Below, one piece after another: positions 1-7,000 of a DNA stretch of 64,000 nucleotides. Position 1 is the stretch's first letter. The number at the start of each line of letters is the position of its first letter. Under the pieces are notes generated by a model. The model did no database searches, was not told the origin of the DNA, and worked only from the letters and a program-made list of their open reading frames with translations. Origin of the DNA: Salegentibacter sp. R32 (lineage in GTDB: Bacteria; Bacteroidota; Bacteroidia; Flavobacteriales; Flavobacteriaceae); NCBI RefSeq assembly GCF_008692195.1, contig NZ_RXOM01000017.1, positions 23,435 through 87,434 on the forward strand, written 5' to 3'. A program made the position numbers and the translations under genes.

Positions 1-96
1 TTTATCAAAGTCGTGTGCAGCACCAATTCTTATGAAATCTTGACTAAACGTAGTTGTCGAAGAAATTATTGATAAAACTAAAATCAGATATTTCAT
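1..96 (-). CDS. Exported protein, N-terminal part only (runs off left edge)
   Basis: On the minus strand an ATG at 96-94 opens a frame without stop to base 1, giving 32 residues. It begins with a typical Sec signal peptide: Met-Lys, a hydrophobic stretch, then T-F-S-Q at the likely cleavage site, followed by a mature start D-F-I-R-I-G. Its ATG overlaps the TGA of the preceding 80-residue peptide gene (bases 96-93 read ATGA), so the two are probably translationally coupled and belong to the radical SAM operon. Too little is present to assign a family. An exported partner in a peptide-maturation operon could be a receptor, transporter part or peptidase, but that is inference only. Confidence 0.65.
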   Translation of the reverse strand, partial: MKYLILVLSIISSTTTFSQDFIRIGAAHDFDK

Positions 97-335
97 TCTG
101 CTATATATTTTACAATTTTTATAATATCTTCTCCTTTTTTTAATTTCACGAACATATCATTTCTTAATTGTGTTGAATTGATATTTCTCCAAGTTATGCA
201 AATATCATCGCAAAAGTTTAACTTGAATTCCGCTGCGATATAATTATCTTTAATTACTTTTTTCAAATCAATTCTCGAGTAATCTAAAGGCGTGTACGCA
301 GCTATGATTTTTTGTAGTTTTTCTTCATTTTTCAT
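93..335 (-). CDS. Small peptide, second candidate RiPP precursor beside the radical SAM gene
   Basis: Eighty residues, paralogous to the 76-residue peptide at 1643-1873. Both start M-x-x-E-E-K-L-Q-x-I-I-x-x-Y and both carry an aromatic-Arg-acidic/Asn unit: here TWRN near residue 50, followed by L-R-N-D before a short tail. In the triceptide RiPP families, radical SAM enzymes of the GrrM/XyeB/FxsB type cross-link an aromatic side chain to the beta carbon of the residue two positions on, so W-R-N is a possible site. Two Cys residues (FCDDIC) precede it. The gene follows the maturase after 165 bases and overlaps the next gene by ATGA. It could instead be an accessory or immunity peptide; the function is inferred. 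Confidence 0.6.
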   Translation of the reverse strand: MKNEEKLQKIIAAYTPLDYSRIDLKKVIKDNYIAAEFKLNFCDDICITWRNINSTQLRNDMFVKLKKGEDIIKIVKYIAE

Positions 336-467
336 TATAATATATGATTTTGTTCTAATGGCTTACAACATTTAGTAGATGGACAGTAGAGCAGATGTAT
401 CAGTATGCCACCGAGCCGAGCAAAACATTTTTATATTTATTTATTCGTTTTCAATATCAAAATTTTA

Positions 468-497
468 GTTTGGTGGTGTTTCAAATAACCACTAAAC
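468..497. repeat. Imperfect 10-bp inverted repeat between radical SAM gene and second peptide gene
   Basis: Arms 468-477 and 488-497 pair over 10 bp with one G-T wobble and a 10-base loop. It lies 3 bases after the maturase stop codon on the minus strand and has no good T-run behind it, so it is a weak terminator at best and could be an RNA-processing or attenuation hairpin that sets the ratio of maturase to downstream peptide. The rest of the 336-500 gap is AT-rich with a GC-richer patch around 400-420 and no recognisable gene. Confidence 0.4.
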
Positions 498-500
498 GCT

Positions 501-1643
501 TTATTGGTTATATATAGGTTTGTTAGGCATTTTTTTTAATTTTTCGAAGATGACATCAGTCATTATCTTTCTATGTAAAGAACAACTTGTGGTTTCGGTG
601 CTTTTAATAGAACCATTTTCAGCTAGCTTATTTGATAAAAATCCACCACCACAGAGATCAAAATACAAGCATTGTTTAGCACAATTCATTATGCTTGCGT
701 CAACATCTCGTTTAATCTTCTTAAATATTTTGTTTTCCGGTAATGATTCAAATTCATCAACTAGAATATTTCCAATTACAAAGTTATTATGGATTGCACT
801 GGGCATACCAGCAAATTCAGGGGAATATGTTGAAATATCACCGTTTTTATGAATGGTGATTATTTTAAAATCAGTAGTTTCATCAGGCTTTCTATAATAA
901 TTGGGAGATCGAAATTTATCGTTGATTACGTTTAAGGTATCAACAAATTCACGTATTTCAATCTTTGGAATATTTTCATTCCACAAGTCATACAAACGCG
1001 AGATAAAATATTTATATTTTTCGCTAACTCCTTCTGAATCGTTTAATGAACTTTTTTCATTTGCATTTTCTATTTCTTCAACATTGAAACCTATCCAATG
1101 AAGTCCTTCGTTTTTGAAAAAATCAAAAATCTCGGTAGGGTAGTCTAAGCTTTTCCTAGATATGACACATAAGACACCTGGAGTAATTCCTTCTTCTTTT
1201 AAATTGCTAATTCCTTCAAGAACCTTTTTTGTGGTTGGTTTATTTCCCCAAGTAACTCTATTAATATCATTTATAAAGCTTGGTCCATCAATACTGACTC
1301 CAATACTGAAGTTGTTTTTTTTGAAAAATTTAGCCCATTCACAATCGATTAAAATACCATTCGTTTGAATGGTATTTCTTACAGTTATGTTATTGGTGTT
1401 ATATTTGTTCTGGAGCTTGACTACATTTTCATAAAATTTTAAACCAGCGAGCATAGGTTCTCCCGAATGCCACAAAAATTCAATTCTTTCCTCCTTAAGT
1501 TCTAATGAAAAAACCTTTTTAAAAATCTCTTCTAATACCACTGAGTTTATCAAAGAAGAATCTTTCCTATTAGGGACATAGCAATATTTACAATTAAGGT
1601 TGCATAAGGAGGTAGGCTGTATTACAACAAGACTAACATCCAT
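501..1643 (-). CDS. Radical SAM/SPASM peptide maturase, GrrM/FxsB-like (candidate cyclophane-forming enzyme)
   Basis: 380 residues. The radical SAM cluster motif is C14-x3-C18-x2-C21 in the context VVIQPTSLCN, which is characteristic of the GrrM/OscB and FxsB maturases of glycine-rich and FxSxx peptides. Further family-like segments are LWHSGEP, QTNG, GVSIDGP and the F-x-V-E-E strand. A SPASM-type Cys set closes the protein: C321, C325, C331 (in CGGG) and C354, expected to bind auxiliary iron-sulfur clusters. Characterised relatives make three-residue cyclophanes (C-C cross-links from Trp/Phe/Tyr rings) in short ribosomal peptides. Its start overlaps the stop of the 76-residue peptide gene (TAATG), which strongly suggests that peptide is the substrate. 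No ABC transporter or peptidase is visible on this side; the operon continues past the left edge. Confidence 0.85.
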   Translation of the reverse strand: MDVSLVVIQPTSLCNLNCKYCYVPNRKDSSLINSVVLEEIFKKVFSLELKEERIEFLWHSGEPMLAGLKFYENVVKLQNKYNTNNITVRNTIQTNGILIDCEWAKFFKKNNFSIGVSIDGPSFINDINRVTWGNKPTTKKVLEGISNLKEEGITPGVLCVISRKSLDYPTEIFDFFKNEGLHWIGFNVEEIENANEKSSLNDSEGVSEKYKYFISRLYDLWNENIPKIEIREFVDTLNVINDKFRSPNYYRKPDETTDFKIITIHKNGDISTYSPEFAGMPSAIHNNFVIGNILVDEFESLPENKIFKKIKRDVDASIMNCAKQCLYFDLCGGGFLSNKLAENGSIKSTETTSCSLHRKIMTDVIFEKLKKMPNKPIYNQ

Positions 1644-1873
1644 TATTCATCTTTTAGATTTTCAATAGATTCTTTATTCCCAGCTTTTCCAAAAGTGTCT
1701 CTGAATCTTGGGCCATCATTGAACTTATCTCTCCAATTACTAAAATGATTTTCGTGTGATTTAAAATTAATAGATAGTTCGCCTACCAGATCAGCATCAA
1801 GCTCATTGATTTTTTTTAATAATTCATTTCTGTAGCTGGAAATAATGTCCTGTAATTTTTCTTCTCTAGTCAT
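1643..1873 (-). CDS. Candidate triceptide-type RiPP precursor peptide
   Basis: Seventy-six residues, first gene of the radical SAM operon and coupled to the maturase by a TAATG overlap. The N-terminal half is a charged, helical, leader-like segment; the C-terminal half holds three aromatic-x-Asp units in close succession: W-R-D, F-N-D and F-R-D (about residues 47-62), inside NWRDKFNDGPRFRDTF. Known three-residue cyclophane maturases act on exactly this kind of aromatic-x-Asp/Asn repeat. The tail after the repeats is GKAGNKES followed by acidic residues. No signal peptide. Function as a precursor is inferred from motif spacing and gene order; no homolog search was possible. Confidence 0.7.
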   Translation of the reverse strand: MTREEKLQDIISSYRNELLKKINELDADLVGELSINFKSHENHFSNWRDKFNDGPRFRDTFGKAGNKESIENLKDE

Positions 1874-2015
1874 TATATATTTGTTTTATGTTAATTATGC
1901 CTAACATGTGAACAAACACAAAACGTTTATTTACACTCTATCTAAAAGTCAATAATAAATAAATACTTTGGTTTGTTATTTTTGTTAATTGATAGTCAAT
2001 TAATTACGTTTAAAA

Positions 2016-2052
2016 TTAACAATTTTTTGTATAGGTTTCAAAAAATTGTTAA
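2016..2052. repeat. Perfect 13-bp inverted repeat in the divergent gap upstream of the RiPP-like operon
   Basis: Arms 2016-2028 and 2040-2052 are exact reverse complements with an 11-base loop. The 1874-2175 gap separates the minus-strand peptide operon from the plus-strand HTH gene. There is no T-run after either arm, so an operator or structured leader is at least as likely as a terminator. The remainder of the gap is very AT-rich and I see no gene or clear TAnnTTTG promoter in it. Confidence 0.45.
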
Positions 2053-2175
2053 CTATTTATATAATTTAAGCAGTACTGTTTACGTTGTTTAGTAAGCAAG
2101 GCCTGATACAGTAAGGGATTGGCATCCTATAAAAATAAAAACTAACTTACGGTATCAATTATAAATTTAAAGCTT

Positions 2176-2469
2176 ATGAAAGACCCTCGTAAAAAGGGAG
2201 AAGGAAGAACGGAGAAAAACCATACCTCCCAACCTCATAAAGCCCCACTTCCGGTAGTTCCCGCTGCCGACGATATTATGACAGAACAAGAAGTAGCCCA
2301 ACTCTTTGATGTGACTAAGCGTACCATTGCCCGTTGGGTAGAGCAGAAAATACTGCCCAGTGTAAAAATAGGGCGCAGCCGCTTGTTTTCCCGCCAGATA
2401 GTATTGCATTTGCTATACCGTAAGATGGTCCGTTCCCATAGTCTCTATAATCAAAAAAAGGACATTTAA
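2176..2469 (+). CDS. Small helix-turn-helix DNA-binding protein (HTH_17/excisionase-like)
   Basis: Ninety-seven residues. Residues 35-85 form a MerR/excisionase-like winged HTH: MTEQEVAQLFDVTKRTIARW followed by V-E-Q-K-I-L-P-S-V-K-I-G-R-S-R-L-F, the usual turn and wing of HTH_17 proteins that read promoters or act as excisionases. The first 30 residues are charged and probably disordered. It is the nearest regulator-like gene to the radical SAM operon, transcribed divergently with 302 bases between, but short HTH_17 proteins of this kind are also scattered as accessory genes in flavobacteria. The codon use is slightly GC-richer than the AT-rich flanks, as for the DUF6266 gene downstream, suggesting a shared accessory origin. 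Confidence 0.75.
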   Translation: MKDPRKKGEGRTEKNHTSQPHKAPLPVVPAADDIMTEQEVAQLFDVTKRTIARWVEQKILPSVKIGRSRLFSRQIVLHLLYRKMVRSHSLYNQKKDI

Positions 2470-2496
2470 ACCGTAGTGCATTAAGCAATTAAAATT

Positions 2497-2581
2497 GGTC
2501 AGTTCGAGTGATTTTGTAAAGTGAAACGAAACAAAATTGTATCGAGAACCTAATTTTAACTTCAATTTTTATTCTCGGTAC
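2497..2581. repeat. REP-like intergenic repeat with inverted arms
   Basis: The stretch GGTCAGTTCGAGTGATTTTG ... ATCGAGAACC resembles a dispersed intergenic element I recognise from many flavobacterial genomes. Near-palindromic arms at 2539-2548 and 2572-2581 (GTATCGAGAA versus TTCTCGGTAC) can pair with one G-T wobble. The whole 2470-2769 gap contains no credible gene. Confidence 0.4.
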
Positions 2582-2769
2582 AAAAACCTTAACCGATTTT
2601 TACTTTAATTGACGGTCTTGAAGTCAAAATGGTAAAATGCCCCAGAGGCAATTCCTTTTATAAAAATAACAGTTAACTTGCGTTTATACGAGTTGGGTAG
2701 TGGGGTAAAATACTTGCCAAAAAGCTTGTACCGAAGCTAGACTACGGTGCCTATTCTTTTTTAACCAAA

Positions 2770-2798
2770 AAAGAACCCATACCATGTATAGGTTCTTT
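2770..2798 (-). terminator. Hairpin downstream of the DUF6266 gene
   Basis: Arms AAAGAACC (2770-2777) and GGTTCTTT (2791-2798), with further partial pairing inside, lie 21 bases past the DUF6266 stop on the minus strand and are followed on that strand by a T-rich stretch. Confidence 0.6.
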
Positions 2799-2818
2799 AA
2801 AAAGTGGGGAAACAATCC

Positions 2819-3460
2819 TTAAGGCAAGGTAATACTGCCCAGGTAACTGCTGGTTGCCACCAATTCCTCACTTTCTGAGATAAATGTGGCCCAGCCTTCT
2901 ACGTCATCACCTCCAAAATAGCCCGGTAAGGTAAAGTCTACGCCTTCCCCGTCCCGGTTGGCTGCCGCGTCAAACATTTCAAACTCACCCGTTGCGGGGC
3001 TATAAAACACCGCATACAAGGCATCGTTGGCAGTGGCCAGACCTTGGTCGCTGTTGTCTTCCCAAGCAAGGGCGACCTGGGTTCCCGTTCCTGCCGTTAG
3101 GCCGGGCGATTGCAATCCGGGCAAATCGCCCTTGCTAATAAGCACCTCCGGATAATTCATTTCATAGGTATCACCCACGGCCGTGATAGCGTTTTTTAAA
3201 TGATAGCCCACGGCTTCATTTAAGCGTGACTTTGGGTTTTGGGGAATCCCAAAATACTTGCCCACAATACTTTTAATGGGCGTTAAAAACTGGATGACCA
3301 ACGAGAAGCGTTCCCGTTGCGCGAGTTGTAGGGTAGTAGGTGTTTTACCACTAGCGGTGGGCAAGCTGCGCATGACATCTTTGCCTCGCCATTTGGCCCC
3401 GACTACCGTACCGACCTTGCCGGAAAAACCGCCCAAGATCCCTTTGCTAATAGTTGCCAT
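2819..3460 (-). CDS. DUF6266 family protein
   Basis: 213 residues from the ATG at 3460. The N-terminus M-A-T-I-S-K-G-I-L-G-G-F-S-G-K-V-G followed by W-R-G-K-D-V-M-R-S is the hallmark of DUF6266, a Bacteroidota family of unknown function with no signal peptide and no enzyme motif. The frame stays open upstream to 3589, but that extension is read from a 10-bp repeat array and has no family match; a promoter-like TTG-N21-TACTTTTA at 3518-3487 lies just before the ATG and supports the shorter start. GC content is higher than the neighbours, suggesting horizontal mobility. Confidence 0.75.
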   Translation of the reverse strand: MATISKGILGGFSGKVGTVVGAKWRGKDVMRSLPTASGKTPTTLQLAQRERFSLVIQFLTPIKSIVGKYFGIPQNPKSRLNEAVGYHLKNAITAVGDTYEMNYPEVLISKGDLPGLQSPGLTAGTGTQVALAWEDNSDQGLATANDALYAVFYSPATGEFEMFDAAANRDGEGVDFTLPGYFGGDDVEGWATFISESEELVATSSYLGSITLP

Positions 3461-3486
3461 AATAAAAAAATTAAAGTTAATATACT

Positions 3487-3518
3487 TAAAAGTAAGGGCC
3501 GTTAGGCTTATCCTCCAA
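3487..3518 (-). promoter_or_regulatory. Predicted promoter of DUF6266 gene
   Basis: On the minus strand TTG (3518-3516), 21-base spacer, TACTTTTA (3494-3487), a 7/8 match to the Bacteroidota TAnnTTTG -7 box. It ends 27 bases before the ATG at 3460 and sits directly downstream of the 10-bp repeat array. Confidence 0.5.
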
Positions 3519-3530
3519 ACAGATGTCTGC

Positions 3531-3600
3531 AATTGTCCATAATTGTCTGTAATTGTCCAAAATTGTCCACTTTTGTCCATAATTGTCATTAATTGTCAAT
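3531..3600. repeat. Seven tandem 10-bp repeats (AATTGTCCAT-like)
   Basis: Seven consecutive 10-base units, all sharing TTGTC: AATTGTCCAT, AATTGTCTGT, AATTGTCCAA, AATTGTCCAC, TTTTGTCCAT, AATTGTCATT, AATTGTCAAT. The 10-base period would place each unit on the same face of the helix, immediately upstream of the predicted -33 box of the DUF6266 gene. Confidence 0.85.
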
Positions 3601-4019
3601 TTTCAGTGATTTAGTAGGGGTTTTGTTCGGGTCTCGTTCGGGTCTTGTTCGGGTGGGCTTTGGTAAAATGGAACTTTTACCGAAGGATTGCCGAAGGAAG
3701 GTAGTAGAAGAGTGGGAGGGATAAAGCTGACCCTTCGGCTCAGGGTGATATTTGAAGTTGAAGTTGAAGTCCTGGATATTGTTTCCAACTTCCTGCTTCC
3801 CTCTTCTAACTTCCATCTTCCTGCTTCTATCTTCCTAACTCCTACAACCTATTCCCTAAAACCTTTTGAAACCACCCCGCCCGTTGGGCACCCCTCCTTA
3901 AAAGTAGGGAAACAGTTGGTTTGAAATTAACCCCTCAACTCTGCTCAGGGTGACATTCGAAATTGAAGTTGAAGTTATGAAAGAGATTATATTTCAAATT
4001 TTTATAATTAAAAAAATAA
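3601..4019. repeat. Repeat-rich intergenic stretch: 11-bp triplicate, REP-like pair, polypyrimidine tract
   Basis: No gene. It holds three 11-bp repeats of GTTCGGGTCTn (3625-3657); two copies of an element containing GCTCAGGGTGA followed by GAAGTTGAAGT (3726-3770 and 3931-3976), which resembles the GTCACCCTGAGC-type dispersed repeats of flavobacteria; and between them a pyrimidine-rich tract with repeated CTTCCTGCTTC (about 3786-3860). The open frames crossing it are repeat artefacts. Confidence 0.6.
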
Positions 4020-4051
4020 AAATGTCGTGGGTAAGAAAACCCACGACATTT
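4020..4051 (-). terminator. Rho-independent terminator of the large T9SS protein gene
   Basis: Perfect 13-bp stem (4020-4032 with 4039-4051), AAGAAA loop, followed on the minus strand by a T-rich run. It lies 26 bases past the stop of the 1097-residue gene. Confidence 0.85.
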
Positions 4052-4076
4052 ACAAAGCAGATGGATCAAATTTAGG

Positions 4077-7000
4077 TTACTTTTTCACTAAACGTTTAAC
4101 GCTAATTGACTTTTGGGTATATATTTTTAATATATACATACCATTGGCTAATTCTGCTAAGGATAAGCTATATTGATTTTTTTGGATGGGTAAGGTTTTA
4201 ATTAATCTTCCATTTAAAGAGTATAGTTTAATTTGCTGAATAATTGAATTCGTATCTATATGAACTTGATTATTCGTAGGATTTGGGTAAATAGTTATTG
4301 CTAAATCCTTATTATCACTAGATAGTCCTAAGGCTTCAATTGTGAATGGTATAGAAGAACTTTCACTATTTAAAGAGCCACAATCACTAGATAAGTATAA
4401 GACATAATTTCCTTTTTCTACTCCTGATAAATTTAGTGTATGATGCCCCACCGTTACTTGCCCTTGATGTAAAATTTTATTTTCATCTTTAGGATCATCA
4501 TTTTTATGGACGAGTAACCATTTGTAAAATAAAATATTACTAGTTTCATTAGGTTCTATCCAAGATATAGCTACATTACCTTCATAAATATTCTCAACTT
4601 TTAAAGAAATCGGTTCCTCACAACTTTCTTCCTGTGTAGAAAAATCAAACGGGGAGGTCCATTGGCTAGAATTATTTGCGCAATTAGATTTTATATAGAA
4701 ACTGTAATTGGTAGTGGGAGTTAAGCCTGTTATGTTTACGTTTGAATTTCCAGCAGCAATGGTTCCGTTCTGAATTGCAGTGTTCAAATCGGGAGTATTA
4801 CCTTGTGGCATGAGTAGCCATTCATATCCGTTACTAGCATCTGCAGAGGCTGTAAAACTAATATTGGCTGTTGTAGTAGTCGCCTGGTTTGCCACTAATG
4901 CGGTTGGCGCTTCACAAGTTTCTGCCAGTGTAGAAAAATCCAATACAGTTGACCATTGACTTGTTGTTGTAGTACAATTAGATTTTATATATAAACTATA
5001 ACCTGTATTGGGGGTTAAGCCTGTTATGTTTACGTTTGAATTTCCAGCAGCAATGGTTCCGTTCTGAATTGCAGTGTTCAAATCGGGAGTATTACCTTGC
5101 GGCATGAGCAACCATTCATATCCGTTACTAGCATCTGCAGAGGCTGTAAAACTAATATTGGCTATTGTAGTAGTCGCCTGGTTTATCACTAATGCGGTTG
5201 GCGCTTCACAAGTTTCTGCCAGTGTAGAAAAATCCAATACAGTTGACCATTGACTTGTTGTTGTAGTACAATCAGATTTTATATATAAACTATAACCTGT
5301 ATTGGGGGTTAAGCCTGTTATGTTTACGTTTGAATTTCCGGTAGCAATGGTTCCGTTCTGAATGGCAGTGTTCAAATCGGGAGTATTACCTTGCGGCATG
5401 AGCAACCATTCATATCCGTTACTGGCATCTGCAGAGGCTGTAAAATTAATATTAGCTGTTGTAGTGGTCGCCTGATTTAAAATTAATGCGGTTGGCGCAT
5501 CACATGGAGCGGGTTGGGCATAAATACAACGTATCGAGGCCCCTTGCTCTCGATATCCTCCAGCAGACGCATTAACAATAAAATCGCTATAATAAACATA
5601 TTTGGCAAAATCTGAATTTGAGCTGGGGGTTTTACTCCAATAATATCCTTTTGCACCATCATTGTATATTCCATTTGAACCGCGTGCTCCAGCCACAGTT
5701 AGTTTTAAATTGCTTGAAAAAGCAGATGGAATATCAGTAATATTTTCAGCAGTAATAACCGCTTGCCATTCTTGTTCAGTTGGTAGACGCCAATTATCCC
5801 CTAATTCTTTACAAGGGTCACATCCATTGGTGGAAGTTACGTCGGTTGGGGTTTCAGCTTCCCAAGTATCACTACTAGCTCCATTTTTCCACCAGGAAGG
5901 TGTAGTTGAATAAAATTCAGAAGTACCTCCATTTAAACCGATTGGATTATTTGGGTTGAGAGTAGTTGTAGATATCGAAGAATTTCTAAGTTGATGACCG
6001 TCATCCCAACGCCCCCATTGAAACAAATCACCAAAAGCATCTGTATCTGTAGCTGTTGAAGCAATTTGCTTACTTCCTAGGTTTTGCTGAAGCCATACGT
6101 TACCATCTGCTGCACGAACGCTAGTATATTCAACAGTATTGCCTTGGTAAGTAAAACTAATACATTCTGTGTCTCCTACTGTTGTTCCCGGGAGATCTCC
6201 ATTGCATTGGTTAGGGTCTAATTTATTTTCATAAACTTTTGTTATGGCATTCATTTTAGTATCGAGCCCAGTTAATACCAAATCAAGATCACCATCTATG
6301 TCAATATCAAACCAATCACTTGAACTAATATAGGTGCCACTGAGATTATTAGTAGAAGTAGGGTTTAATGTAAAACTTCCATTGGTATTAGTATATAATA
6401 TTGCGTGAGCATCATTATTTGTATCGGTTCCTGTGAGGAAGATATCCATTAATCCATCATTGTTATAATCAATAAAATCAGCGACCCCCCAATAAAGTTG
6501 TTTTAAATTAATTGTATTATCAATACTAAAGTTGCCTTGCCCATCATTATTATAAATAGCCGTATATGGCATATATGAGGTATTGAAGCCTGTCATGAGA
6601 ATATCTAAATCTCCATCATTATCATAATCTCCAGCATTTGTTGCCGAAAAGTAAATTCCTGGTAATCCTGCAGAGGTTTGTTCTGAAAAATAAGCATTTC
6701 CGTTATTTAAATATAGTTTAGTGTCAGGAGTGGCACTATCATTAAATCCAGTAAGAAGCACATCAGGATAACTGTCATTGTTAGCATCAAATATGGTAAT
6801 ATCTCCATAGGTATTACCAAAAAAAGGAGTTGTTTCTTCTACAAAATTCTCATTTCCGTCATTGATGTATAGCTTAGCGATATAGGAAAATCCCTGCATA
6901 CCTGTTATAATAAAATCGTCATAACCATCTCCATCAAAATCCTTCACACGTAATTTTCCAGTAGTAATCCCAGGATGGGGTAATATTTTTTGGGTAAATT

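Noticed and set aside
336..527. Integron attC site around the radical SAM operon (GTTAGGC near 521, GCCTAAC near 1895)
   Set aside because: The two core-like heptamers are about 1.4 kb apart, one lies within the coding sequence, and no attC-length palindrome joins them.
3531..3600. Could the tandem repeats be a CRISPR array?
   Set aside because: Units are 10 bp with no spacers and no cas genes nearby; CRISPR repeats are 23-47 bp with unique spacers.
3589..3816. Minus-strand open frames upstream of the DUF6266 gene as small genes
   Set aside because: They are read from direct repeats and the pyrimidine-rich tract, overlap each other, and have no plausible protein features.
4623..5504. Repeated DNA as a possible mobile or CRISPR-like element
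   Set aside because: The repeats are in frame, encode fibronectin-like units of one protein, and have no spacer or end sequences.
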